DNA of 64,000 nucleotides. Source: Diatrype stigma (Eukaryota; Ascomycota; Sordariomycetes; Xylariales; Diatrypaceae). Shown piece after piece: positions 1 through 11,180 of this stretch (position 1 is the stretch's first letter; the number at the start of each line of letters is the position of its first letter). The notes below the pieces were generated by a model, which was not told the DNA's origin, ran no database searches, and saw only the letters and a list, made by a program, of their open reading frames with translations. Where the stretch lies: positions 62,001 to 126,000 of the forward strand of contig JAKJXP020000067.1 in NCBI GenBank assembly GCA_022225965.2, read 5' to 3'. Both the position numbers and the translations under genes were made by a program.

Positions 1-1
1 G

Positions 2-607
2 CTGGTGATCCACCGCGGGCCGAACCCGCACCTGGCCTACATCGACGTGTTCGTGAACGGGCACCACCTGACCGAGGCGGTGGCCGACGGCTTGCTGGTC
101 AGCACGCCGACGGGCAGCACGGCGTACTCGCTGTCGGCCGGCGGCAGCATCGTGCACCCGCTGGTCAAGGCGCTGCTGATCACGCCGATCTGCGCGCGCA
201 GCCTGAGCTTCCGGCCGCTCGTGCTGCCGCTCACCAGCCGCGTGACGCTGCGCCTCGGCGCGCGCCACCGCGGCGGCGACCGCGGCCTCGAGGTCAGCGT
301 CGACGGCCGCCGCCGCCCCGGCGCCGACTTCCGCCCCGGCACCGAGATCCGCATCGAGGGCGAGCTCATCGTCCCCGCGGCCGGCGGCGGCGGCGCCGCC
401 TGGGTCGGCGGCGTGCCCTGCGTCATCCGGTCGAGGTCTCCGCGCAGCAGCATCGGCAGCAGCATCAGTGGCGATGCGAAGACGAGGTTGGGAGCAGCTG
501 ATGGTGGCGGCGCTGCTGGGGACACGATCATCACCGAGGACGACGATGGCTGGGTTGGTGGGCTGAACGGGTTGTTGAAGTTTAATTATCCGTTTGGAGA
601 GGAATAG
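2..607 (+). CDS. NAD kinase, C-terminal part (5' end outside window)
   Basis: The open frame enters from the left edge and ends at TAG 605-607, so the true start lies outside. The visible part is the C-terminal beta-rich half of an ATP-NAD kinase, which phosphorylates NAD to NADP. It shows the hallmark DGLLVSTPTGSTAYSLSAGG (here at about residues 28-47 of the visible protein), the nucleotide-binding TPTGSTAYS segment of the family, followed by the VHP and P-rich strands (ITPICARSLSFRPLVLP) expected after it. The tail beyond about residue 125 is Gly/Ala/Ser-rich and not conserved. Codon use is very GC-rich, like the other core genes of the window. The family assignment is firm; which paralogue (cytosolic or mitochondrial) cannot be told from this end. 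Confidence 0.93.
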   Translation: MVIHRGPNPHLAYIDVFVNGHHLTEAVADGLLVSTPTGSTAYSLSAGGSIVHPLVKALLITPICARSLSFRPLVLPLTSRVTLRLGARHRGGDRGLEVSVDGRRRPGADFRPGTEIRIEGELIVPAAGGGGAAWVGGVPCVIRSRSPRSSIGSSISGDAKTRLGAADGGGAAGDTIITEDDDGWVGGLNGLLKFNYPFGEE

Positions 608-1174
608 TGGACAAGGAGGAGGTCCGATCGATAACGGGAAATGGACGGGCGCATAGTGCATTTGGAAAGGAGTTACTTCTATTTCGGACTTTGGCTTTAG
701 GTTTTGTTGGTTATATTATACAGTGCTTGTTGATGGCAACGGAGCTCTCCAATTGCGACTCTTGCTGGCGTAGCGCAGTGATTTCCGCACTTCAGTCTGA
801 AGGAGTTCATGTATACGATACGATACTGTCTCGCCCGTATATACGGCTATATCACGGAAGATTGAAGTCATCATGCATTTTTAGCTACTGCTGAAGATGT
901 CCGCAAATACTAGCTAGGTAGCTGCTATATGTGGCTGATGCTAATGGTAAACTATGAGAGCACCAGCGCGGATTTGGAGATATATGGTCGCATCTTTTCT
1001 CATGCAATTCCTGATTCCTAGTTCATTGCCGGTGAAGCTGCTGCCAGGATGATCAGCCCAGTTGATAGCTAAGTTCTCATGGTTCAGATTCTGGTTGACT
1101 CCGTTGGGCGTCGATGAATAAAGGCGAAAGACGAAAGGGGGTGGGGGGTGGATGGTGGATGATGAGGGGGAAAG
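608..1174. other. Intergenic region, convergent gene ends
   Basis: This lies between the NAD kinase stop and the stop of the convergent UBC gene. A 95-codon frame at 607-894 has no recognisable similarity and AT-rich codon use unlike the neighbouring gene. I see no RNA gene or repeat; the stretch probably holds two 3' untranslated regions. Confidence 0.5.
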
Positions 1175-3911
1175 CTAGACAATAAATCCCTGAGCCTTGA
1201 GAACCTCCCTAATCTTATCGAGTGCTGATCTCAATCCAGAACGATCTGATTCTTCCAGCAATTCTACAGACCCCTCGGTTGCCTTCACAAGCTCTGCTGC
1301 GTGTATCAGTAGATGCACCTTGGCTGTTTGGCGCCAGCATCTCGTGACGAGGATAAGCTCATTAAGGGGGGGAAGGGCAGGTTGTGGCGGTGTGTCGACG
1401 TCTTCCTCATGTTCTTGTTCCCTTTCCCTTTCCTTTTCCCGCTCCCGCTCCCGTTCCCGTTCCTTCCTGGCCTTCTCTGCTGCTTCTGCTGCATCGTGTT
1501 GGGCTTGCACGGCATTATCTCTAGCTTTGACACTGCTAGCCCACGGAAGAATCGCATAGTTTAATGTCCAAGCTCGCAATGCATTGTTGTAATTTCTTGC
1601 CATCGACGGTTCAATATGGTGTTCCCGTCCTGGCTCGTTGTACCATGGCTCTTCGCAAAGGATCATAGACTGGATGCTTACAAGCACCTGCAAGATCGTC
1701 GACTGGCCGGGGCGCCATGGCTCTCCGGACCACGTGCCGAGGAGGGAGAGACAGACTGTAAATCTTGTGTTAGCTAGTTACAGCAAGCTACCAACATACC
1801 ATTCATCATCAAACCGACTCCGGACCAGAAAAGTAGTGCTATGCGAAAGTAGTGGTATACTCTGCTTACCTTTCCCGTCTTCGTAAAGGTTAGGGTTGAA
1901 CCGTACCGTTCCTCCATTAGTGGTCATGAAACGCACACGTGGAGGAGAAACCGGGTAGTTTATTGGACAGAATAGATCGAATTCAAAGAACCCGTACTCA
2001 TAAGGTGTGCCCTTCGTGCCGATGATGAGAATCTTCATCACGTCTAAGCGAGAACTTCCGTGGCGTACATAGATACCCTCTGGAAGCGATGTAGAAAGAC
2101 TTGAGACTTCCGTGATCAGTCGTTTCATCCGACCGCGAGGGGGCTCCTGATTAACTGCCTGGCGTGCGAGGGCCAGAAACCCGAAATCATCCAATATGAC
2201 CTCGTCGGGCAAGTCCCTCACACTTGTCTCGCGGTGCCAGTCACTCAGGCTCAGGCGGGTTGGACCACTTCCTCCGCTGGTATCCATCTTGTAGTGGAAT
2301 ATATGTTTATTCTTATTGACCAGGTCTTTGACGTCGTGTAGTCTCCTACTGAGCGCTAGTATGTTCTGCCCGTTGGTGTCAGAGAATTCATCTGCGTGCG
2401 GGCATGCGTGCGTCAGGACCAAGTTGGCTTGCTCAGTAAAGGCGGATAGAAGGGTCGCGAGAGCCGATCCGGTATCTCTCATCGCCACCTTGGATGCAGT
2501 TATACTCTTTTTAGATTCGAATGAGATGTCAAGCAGACTGCCTCCCCTTTCATGGTACAGGGGACGGTCATCGTGAACGAGAGGGGTCGTTGCTGCATTA
2601 CCACTGAGAGCTACAACAAAGTCCAACATCCCTTCGTATATGAATCGCTGTGTGCTAGCAGCGTCGACGGAGTTGATTCTAAGCATAGTCGCCGCTCGTT
2701 CTAACAGTGGGCTGCGTGAGATGATTAGTGCCAAGTGGCCCGCTGGCGGAATATTGGATGTGCCACTGTGCTGATGTGACAATAGAACAGCTATAAGTTT
2801 GAAGTAGGCCTCCTATATTATGTTCTTGCGTCAGCATCTAGTTTGTAGAGAGGGGCTTGAGGTTTGCCGGTTGTTCTGGGACTGTTCGAGGATCTAGGCC
2901 GACAGGCTTGGCCTGTCAGACATTGTGTTTTCGAGGTAACGTGTGCGAAATATAAGTACATAGGGGATAACGCTTGGGTACTAACCTGGATGGGATCATC
3001 TTCAGGTGATATTTGCTTAGGTGATTCGACCTTCGGGGGTGGGGTGCAGAAGACCTGACACATCTCAGCATTCTTCAGCCCGTGTTCCCAACCGAGTGGC
3101 TATAGCTCATCCGATGCAATAGATAACTTGATGAACTTACAGGTTCCTGTGGCTGGGGAGTGAAGGAGGGAAATCCAAAGTCATTACCAGATTCATAGCC
3201 TACTCCTCTTGCAGTAGCTGATGGTCTGCTGGAAGACCTCAGAACACGGTCATGGATCTTGCCCACAACTTTGAGGTTGCGCATGGTCTCCAAGAGCCGA
3301 GACGGTGCACGGTGCCAGCCACAGCATAGTGCCCAGATTGCGAATAGTCTTCCCTTCGGACATCTGCAGCAGCTAACGCTTATTGGCTTCCCCTCGACCT
3401 GGATTGATGTGTTCGTGAATCCTGATACAGCCTTTCCACAACCCGGGCATGTGGTTCCTCTGCAGGATAGTGTCTTACAGGATAACCCGCATATGATAGC
3501 ACCTGAAGACAATAAGAGTTATCAACATGTATGCTGGTGTTTTGTACATTGAGGTGTTCGCGAGAGGCGCTGCTTTGTATGTCGTATACTTCACCATTGC
3601 AAATACAGTAGATGGAAATTGGACTTACCTTTGTCGATCGCAATCCAGCTCCTGGTCATTTTGACAACATCTCCAGGTTGAATTGATGCTTTCTTATGGC
3701 ACCCAGCACACGGGGTGGAAGTCACACTCTGGATAAAGTCCTGTAGCGGGACAAGTGTTTCTTGGATCGGTACGCCGTCCACAAGGTATAGTTCATCATC
3801 AGTTGAAGATGAACCAGAACCTTCCACTTTATCAAGTTCCATGGGAACCGGTCCTGTATCGTCGTGGACAACTTCCATCTCCCCTTCCGTGGAGTGGGAA
3901 GAGGGCGACAT
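1175..3911 (-). CDS. Large UBC-domain (E2-like) protein with Cys-rich N-terminal region
   Basis: Five exons: 3911-3629, 3502-3141, 3099-2986, 2812-1870 and 1755-1175, about 760 aa. A ubiquitin-conjugating fold lies near residues 480-640: SRLDVMKILIIGTKGTPYEYG, FFEFDLFCPINYPVSPPRVRF (two adjacent strands), FNPNLYEDGK, then VCLSLLGTW, whose Cys (about 569) is in the catalytic E2 position. The spacing fits large E2s of the UBE2O/BIRC6 type rather than 150-aa E2s; the HPN motif reads FNPN. Upstream, two cysteine-rich blocks (CAGC near residue 70; CGLSCKTLSCRGTTCPGC) look zinc-binding. The C-terminus has an RKERERERE-type charged repeat, visible as a polypyrimidine tract at 1410-1475 on the plus strand. 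The intron at 3100-3140 is only 41 nt, so that junction is less certain. An upstream ATG at 3947 would add 12 residues. Role inferred: ubiquitin or ubiquitin-like transfer. Confidence 0.85.
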
Positions 3912-5834
3912 GGTATATCTATGGTCTATGAAGGAGAGATACGACAACTGGTGAAGGAAAGAACTGAAGGCTGGAAGAAAACAGGCCTGTTAACGTCGGA
4001 AAACTACCAATCTACATGAGAGAAGGAAGATTCTTGGCGGCGCGAAAGAGAGCCGGCCGATGACCTAGCACATCAAAGGTTAATCATGTAAAGGGAGACT
4101 GATGGGAAGATAAGGGAAGATGGGTTGGTCGACGATCTGACAAGGAAAGAAGTAGGTAGATGCCTGGACGGGAGAAAGCTGATACGATAAGGTTGACAAT
4201 ATCAACAACATGGGGGAGCAGGACGACTGTGAAGGAAGAGAACTAACGATATAAGAAGATCCAATAGTAGAATCATAAACCTAGAATTTTGAGCAACGTC
4301 CTTGGCCACACGGCGGTTGACCACAGGAGGTCGACGGTTTGCAGGAGAGGGACCTTTGGAACCGGAGGGATCCTGATCGCGAGAGTGAGATGGGAGCTTT
4401 GGACAACTTGAGTTGATAGACTCTGGCAGAACCAACGAGAACCGGAGGGTGCAGTAATGTAGGTTGAAGAGGGAGATAATGCAGTAGAGAAGAAGCCAAT
4501 GATACAGAGGGATGAATACACTTGATGGTGATATACTAAGGCCTGACCTGGATAGTGGAGGGCAAGACTTGACCGTGTAAGTAGGCACCAGGCAAGGATG
4601 AACGACACATTCATAGGCGTCTTGGGCGCGTCTGTACCTGTGTATGTACTTATCGGTAACCGTTGACCATTTTCGATCTAGGAAGCATAACACCTGGATG
4701 GATAAGAACAGGAAAGGCAGGACAATACAGCCAACCTAGGCTTTGTCGAGAGATTTGACTTCAAGGCCGGTTGCTTCAGCTTGAAGGACGTCGGCACGTT
4801 CGTTGCTGTCACGTGTATCCAGATAGCCTTACCTACCTGTACCTACTTAGTATCAAAGGACAGGCTGGTGCCTTAATCGTGCCCAGTCAGTTAATGCGCT
4901 GCCTTAGGCACCTTCATGTGTACCTGCATGCCTGTGCGGCTATTTCAAATTGAAGTATAAAGCATAAAGTATCGAAGCGCAACTTTAGGTAGGCAGTACA
5001 AACATCTGCATTGGAAGAGGCATACGTGCAAGTTGCATGTTTATACGTACCTACCTACATACCTACCGGTAGTACTTGTATCACATCCCACCCAAGAATG
5101 TAAGCTTAAACACTCTGTGTACATGATACTCTGTGTACATGATACCCGGGTGGGCTACACAGGCATATGGGATTCCTTTCAACGAGATCAGAGCAAACTG
5201 TAGTTGTCCTAATCTGTGACCCTACCTAGGAGATTCAAACCTCAGGTAACTAAGAGCAAATGCTTATGTGTGAAGACCACAGGGATTAGTAATAATGACC
5301 TATCAACATAGGCATGTGCTACAGGTACCTAGGTAGGCACTTGTAGGGATTTGAAAACAATACCTAGGTACCTGGTAGGTTAGATAATAGTTTAAAAGGC
5401 GGAACTCAGAATCACAGTCCAAGATAACTAAAATAGCCTAGGTTAAGGACCTAGGTAGGTACTTAACCCCAATTATGCACGATTGTACATACATATACAT
5501 ACTATTTAGTCTAGGTACATACCCTCTGCCTACCCCCCCACTGCCCCTCCACCCCTTAACTACCCCCTCAGCCCCTGAGCCCCACCAACCCCGCACTATA
5601 CGCTAACGCTGAATATAATCAAGGGCAGACTGGATGCAAACAAGACCAGTAATGTTTGTTATCTACTAGCTTGCAAATACATGTACTTATTATTGGTGGG
5701 AAAAGTTTGTATATATCTCTACATAGTCAACATATCGTATAAGTATAGGGATTACGAAGGGTCTATTATTCATATATGAACATAGTTATCCAGCCTGGTG
5801 CTGACCGAGCTTGCGTACTGCGCCATACGAAAAT
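3912..5834. other. Intergenic region rich in CCTAGGTA/ACCTAC words
   Basis: No gene is supported. The stretch carries the 5' region of the UBC gene and many short palindromic words (ACCTACCT, CCTAGGTA, GGTACC), for example around 4833-4850, 5046-5065, 5329-5374 and 5447-5463, and a tandem duplication at 5112-5143. Frames of up to 163 codons at 4202-4693 overlap one another in several frames and show no family signature. Confidence 0.5.
5112..5143. repeat. Tandem duplication, 16 bp x 2
   Basis: The 16-mer ACTCTGTGTACATGAT occurs twice head to tail with no mismatch. It is intergenic, and nothing suggests a function. Confidence 0.9.
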
Positions 5835-8800
5835 TCATCTCCCGACGTTTTCCTCTATCCAACTCCACATCCGTAAGACCGACTTACGTTCCAAAGGGCT
5901 GACATGGGAAATAGTCTCTGACAGCAGGCTTGTGTTAGTCAGGTCAAATGAAGGTCCTGTTGTGACGTCTTCTTGCAAATGTAGCCCTCGGTCTTTCGGA
6001 CTTCCATCTCTTTCGCTGCCATACTTGGTTTTCCAGAACCCGAGAAGGCTTCGCGATGGATGGTTCTGTCCTTGACGCTCCAATGCCGCCTCTAGCCTTT
6101 GAAGCCATTCGTGCGGTTGCACGATATCAAACTTTGGAGGGCCGGCCTCTCGAACCACCCACTTGAGCATCTCGTTCCACGTGGGTGTTTCGTGCGGATT
6201 CAGCACATGGTATACCGGAACTGAGGATGCTGAGACATTTGGAAGCACTGAGACTCCTGGCGATGTTCTACTTCCACCCTGTGATATCCCCTTGGAGTTC
6301 TCGGGCAAGAGGATCTCCAACACTGCCCTAGCAGCGAGATCGACGCGTAGCCAACTGAGAGGCATGTCACCGAAGTCGGGTAAACACCCTGCGACCCGTG
6401 CCGTGGAAAGCATAAGCGGGTACGCTTCGCTGATGTTCCAGAATCCTGCTTCGTTTCCACAAAGCTGTCCAACCCGGATAATCGAAATGGGGGGTCGCTT
6501 GTGAACGCCTTTTGCTGCGGACTCGGTCTCTGAGTATGTATCGAATGCGGAAGAGCATATCCTCTCCGACACCCACTTGGATCTGGCATAACCTAGTGAC
6601 GACGAATCCATCGGGTCAGAGGAGATGGCTTCGGGTACTATCCCTCTCGGAGTGTTGGAAACAGCTGCTGTCGAACTAATGAAACAAAACTGTGCGCTGG
6701 CCCGCATGGCGAACTGGACCAGGTGGCTTGTTCCCCGGAGGTCATCATCGAAGGAGCTTAACCGAAGGCGAAAGTTCACTGTCCAGGCAGCGTGTAAGAA
6801 AAGTGTTGCTTCTTCTAAGATACTCTTTCTGATGTCCCCTGATAGCCCAAGGTTAGTATCTGATAATGCACAAGGCAGGCATACGACCCGCTCATCGAGA
6901 TGGGTAGGCTCTTCAGGCGGCTGTGATTTGGCTAGCCCACGCCCTGAGAGACTATTCAATACGCGCTCCTGAGCTGCCAACTGTGTTTGCGCTCGTGTAA
7001 GGCAGTAGACCTTGCGGACCCCCGGAGTCCTCAATAGCGAATGAAGTATGTGTGCGCCGAGCACACCAGTCCCTCCAGTGAGTACAATTACAGTGCCACT
7101 TTTCATCCCGCGGCAGGGGCTCGGTCGTTGAAAGCTTCCGTATCTGTCAGCAAGTTCCCACATTAGACTGAGTTCAACACCGTTATCTTCGACATCTCGT
7201 GTGCGATCACCGTGTCGTAGTCCCTTGATATAGCTCGCTAAGGAGTTGATGTTACCGCAATCGTAGATGATATTGACAGGCAATGGCAAAGATGACTTAG
7301 GGAGCAAGGTGTTCTCAATGAACCTCCGTACTTGTATACAAGCCATTGAGTCGACACCTTGACGATAGAGGTCCTCATCTAGTCTGACCTTATTCCCTAG
7401 AACATTGGAGAATTCGGCAGCTATTCGGAACGGCAGATCGCTGTCTAGAACCGTCTCGGGATCGCGATCGCCGAATGTACGATCGGAATCCCTGTATATG
7501 GACTCGATAACCTCTGCATAACGTTCTTGTGCTTGGCGCCGCAAGATGGTACCCTTACTGCTCTTTTCGAGAGGTTCTTCTCCTTCTGGCGTCTGGACGA
7601 TAGCCAATGCAGACTTCGATAGACGAGCATAGCTTGGGATGTTATGATTTATCTTCTCTAAGCAAGGCCACAAAGCCATAATCATATCCGCATACGAGCC
7701 AGCTCCCGGGTATACGAACAGTAGAGCCCCAGGATAATCTCTACCTGCCCCTACTATGAGGATATCTCGAAGCATGCCCGTCGAAGCTAAGACTGCACCT
7801 TCCACGGGAGAAGGGTCAAACTTCTTGCCGTTGGCTAAGGCAATCTGCGCATCGGCTCTGCTGTGATATCGCCAAGCGTTGAGAACTGTGGGATGTGCTT
7901 CGAACAAATCTGACGTCGCATAGGAACCGTCGCTGCGGTTTGTCTTCGTTCGCAGTGGCCATCCCGGCTTAACGATAAGCTCCGCCAAGCCGTCTCCCCT
8001 AGGCTCGAATGCTAAGAGACCCGGATCATCAATTGCGCGAAGGTATTGCCATTCAGTATCAGCGCGGTGATCTCGATGCGACGACATGAGGAATCCGCAC
8101 TCAGCGCTGCCCATTCGCGACACCAAATTGACGCCACTTGCTACCAGCTCATCGCCGATCGCGGCTGGCAGTGCTGCGCCACCAACTCCCACTATACCAA
8201 AACTCAGCAGAAGCTGGATGCCTTCGTCGTCGGATCCTAGCAATCGAAGGACAAAGGGCACCGACGAGAAGTACTGCACAGGACATGTGGAATTCTCGCG
8301 AGCGTATCTCACCGCTCTCTGCACATTGGTTCCAGTGATCGGGCAGTGGTCCTCGGGGAAGAGCCAGATCATGGCGCCGCTTGTCCATGCTCGAAAACAG
8401 TCAGCAAGCCCACCGTGATACAGTGGAGTCGTCGTGAACGTAGCAGCCTGGCTTTGCTTGCCGGCAAACCGCGGCAAAACTCCAACTGCTCCCCAGTGGC
8501 TCTGAAAGATGGGCTTCGGTAAGCCACTTGATGTCCCAGAGGTATGGCGGACGTAGGCGATGTCAAGTGTTCTAGGCCTGACTCTAAACCCTCTATCGAC
8601 GTTGAAACCCACCGGTAACAACGCATAGGAAGGGATTGTTTCGATTCTGATGTCGCCCCCGAGTTGGGTTACTCGAAACTTCGCAGTGTCATCCACGAAG
8701 ATCGTGTTGATGTGACAAGTATGACACAGATGGGCAATCGCTGTCGAGTCCAATTGGGGGCTGTTGAAGTTGAGTACGCCATTCTGTTACACCATTCCGT

Positions 8801-9270
8801 GAATAAGTACACAACTTGACCACTTACGCCAATAGGAAGACAGTGTACCCTAACTGCATGAAGCCAAACAACGTGAGAACGAAGTCTAGGTTACTCATGC
8901 AGATGAGACCAATGACCTGTGTTTCTTTGCATTGGCAAGACCCTATGATTCCTGCCAAGGCCTCAGCTGCGGCGATCGACAAGCCTCTCAACTGGTTAAA
9001 CGTGACCTGATTGCGTTCTATGGGCTAGTCAGGACGCCTGTCATCATCCTCGGAACTGGATACTGACGACTAACTTTGGTCTGTGGCACCTTGGGAACAG
9101 AAGTCCGCAAACCCGAGAGCGGGCTTATCAGGAAACAGCCGCGCTTGCTCATCGAGGAGCTCCAGGATCGTGTCAAATTGAGCTGGCTGCTGTCCTGGTT
9201 GATTCCTTTTCTTCCATTGTGAAGCTTGACCAAGTGTACACGTAAAGTAGTTCAGATCCTCGTGATCCAT
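5835..9270 (-). CDS. NRPS-like A-T-R enzyme (adenylation-thiolation-reductase), mycosporine cluster
   Basis: Three exons: 9270-9075, 9017-8828 and 8760-5835, about 1103 aa. The adenylation domain spans about residues 20-540: A3 core RHTSGTSSGLPK near 200, SDGSYATSDLF near 410, HSRADAQIALANGKKF near 430, A10-like KSSKGTILR near 532. After A3 comes TPLYHGGLA, as in aryl/acyl reductases, not the FDxS-type Asp motif that holds a free alpha-amine. A carrier domain follows (GVDSMACIQ, phosphopantetheine Ser about 600). The C-terminal half is a thioester reductase: LTGGTGVLGAHIL near 690, SSTAAV near 825, YARSKWVSE (Tyr about 853). There is no condensation or thioesterase domain. Such enzymes adenylate a carboxylate, load it as a thioester and release it reductively with NADPH as aldehyde or alcohol. 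Its place beside DDGS, O-MT and ATP-grasp genes suggests it reduces the amino-acid carboxyl of a mycosporine (inference). Confidence 0.9.
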
Positions 9271-10218
9271 TGTGACTCAGGGCCTTTACAGAGAACCAGT
9301 GGATTGAAGATCGGAATGGCCTTGACCTTGGCATGGAGCATTGCTAGAAAACAACTGCCTCGTAAGCAACGCAAGCGTTTTACATGAACCTGCTTGTCAC
9401 ACTCTGGTAGCGAGGTATTGGTATCTGCGATGATGGGGTGCCGTGGAATCGTATGCTCGATCTGACCAAATCAAATGGGTGTTCAGTAACGCTCCCATTG
9501 AGCGAGTTGCTTTTGTACTACTTAGAACGCATTCCTTCATGGATGAGGATTTCGATGAGGTCATGACCTGATGAAGTGCATCAAGAAAGAAGTCCAATTA
9601 GACTTTCTCTTGAACAGACGGGCATAAGAGTCGGCCACATTACTGGTCTCTCTTAGAAGGTATTCTGAGTCCTACCCCTCCTATTCCGTTACGTAGGATA
9701 CTCAGTGCTTCACTACTACATACTTATACAATATCCATTTCATTCCGACGAGTAGTGAAGTTGAATTCGATTTGACTCCAGGTCAATCCCAGCTCGAAGA
9801 TTTAAGAGGCCGGGGCTACCGATTCGGGCCGGCACTGGCGCACTGCTTTATAGACAACTAGTCTAACCTAGCTAGGTACTGGCTACTTGAATTTGCGTAT
9901 TCCAGGAATGTCGATTTAAAAAAATTCACAGAGAACGAACAAGATGCCACATGCTTCCAGTCGTTATTATCATAGAATCTAGATATTCGGTCCTTGGTGG
10001 GTGCCATGGTCCATACAGCCTGATACAGGTACTATCCCCTCTTTCGACCTGTACCTGTATTTGCCGACCTACATACTTAGTTAGACACCTGCGTGACGAT
10101 TGCTTCATTCGTTCTGTTAGCCGGCTCGGTACATGTGCAGACTAACCTGATGCAGGAATTGGTGATGAATCTGATTGGTACAAACCCTGCTAGCCTTTTC
10201 GATGCCGGCCCCGAACCT

Positions 10219-10254
10219 CAATGCAACCTTGGCAATTCAATGCAACCTTGGCAA
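10219..10254. repeat. Direct repeat, 17 bp x 2 (19-bp period)
   Basis: CAATGCAACCTTGGCAA occurs at 10219-10235 and again at 10238-10254, separated by TT. The two copies are identical and lie upstream of the small hydrophilic gene. Confidence 0.85.
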
Positions 10255-10403
10255 CCAGGATATCTTATGACACGGAGCTATGAACTGTGGCTTAGGTAGT
10301 ACGTAAAGTGGTGGAGTGGATGTTCCAGTTTCCAGGTTTTGTTGCTGCCAGTCGACTCATCGTGCCCAAATGACATCATATCATTCTTGTGAAACATCTG
10401 CTT

Positions 10404-10443
10404 CCACAACTCAGCTGCCACAACACAGCTGCCACAACTCAAC
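10404..10443. repeat. Short tandem repeat, 14-bp unit
   Basis: The unit CCACAAC(T/A)CAGCTG is present as two full copies and a partial third, with one mismatch. It lies in the 5' region of the 10767 gene. Confidence 0.8.
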
Positions 10444-10766
10444 CGGGCTAGGTCATAGGCGTTGCGCCCAGTCGTACGATACCAGTCGTACAATGCCAGC
10501 CGTGCCTGCCCATTCCGGGTGAACCAGTTGCATAACAAGCCTTCCAACCCCGCCTTGAGACCTGCCACGCATTGCTCCCCTCTTCAACTTCTTCAATAAC
10601 AACTACTACTACTTCGACAAACCTACACAGCACCAATAACGATTCAGCGATATCTCCAAATCAAGGCGTAGCAAACCTAACAGCCTTTTCAGCATATCTC
10701 ACCTACCTACGAGAATACCCACCTACGCGCGAATACGAGAACACACCTACACCCACCTGTCACATC

Positions 10767-11180
10767 ATGGACTTCGTCAACAAGCTTACCGGTGGCTCCA
10801 AGGATGCTGAGGACAAGAAGCAGCAGGAGCAAACCAGCCAGAACCAGGAGAGCAGTGGTGGGGGCTTCATGGACAAACTGAACGGGCTCGCTGGTGGCGG
10901 AAAAGAGAGCGAGAAGGATGAAGATGCACTTGACAAAGGTTCGTTGCTTCCTGCGGCCTCTTATATCTATCCATTAGTGATCTTGTCACCGCTGACGCCT
11001 GCTGGTTGGTGATATGTAGGGGTGGACTGGGTCCAGGAGCACGTCTTGGGCCAGGGAGACCAGAGCAACGAGAGTGCTGTCGAGCAGGCCAAGGACGAGA
11101 AGATCTCCGACTTCATCCGCGGCCAGTACAAGTCGCAAACCGGAAAGGATGTCCCTATCGAGGACAAGGGGAAGTTCTGA
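10767..11180 (+). CDS. Small hydrophilic conserved fungal protein inside the mycosporine cluster
   Basis: Two exons, 10767-10938 and 11020-11180, encode about 110 aa. The protein has no signal peptide or membrane segment and is very rich in Gln, Lys, Glu, Asp and Gly. It opens with MDFVNKLTGGSKDAEDKK; a second similar block, GFMDKLNGLAGGGKE, looks like an internal repeat of the start. The C-terminal half (VDWVQEHVLGQGDQ, then AVEQAKDEKISDFIRGQYK and the tail TGKDVPIEDKGKF) resembles small fungal proteins that I know only as uncharacterised or stress-linked; I cannot name the family with certainty. The splice restores an uninterrupted amphipathic C-terminus, so the gene is probably real. It lies between the A-T-R and O-methyltransferase genes, but position alone does not prove a role in the pathway. 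Confidence 0.75.

Larger units (their letters stand above)
9271..10766. other. Divergent promoter region between A-T-R gene and small-protein gene
   Basis: About 1.5 kb shared by two divergent genes. No coding frame looks real. It contains short direct repeats at 10219-10254 and 10404-10443. Further small frames are AT-neutral and without similarity. I see no RNA gene. Confidence 0.5.

Noticed and set aside
607..894. 95-codon frame after the NAD kinase stop
   Set aside because: Starts on the stop codon of the previous gene with a non-ATG start (GTG), has AT-rich codon use and no recognisable feature.
4202..4693. 163-codon minus-strand frame upstream of the UBC gene
   Set aside because: Overlaps other frames of similar length in the same strand, low-complexity composition, no motif.
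5835..9270. Reading the A-T-R enzyme as L-aminoadipate reductase (Lys2) of lysine synthesis
   Set aside because: It is shorter than Lys2, and its A domain has the TPLYHGGLA-type block. The cluster context also argues against primary metabolism.
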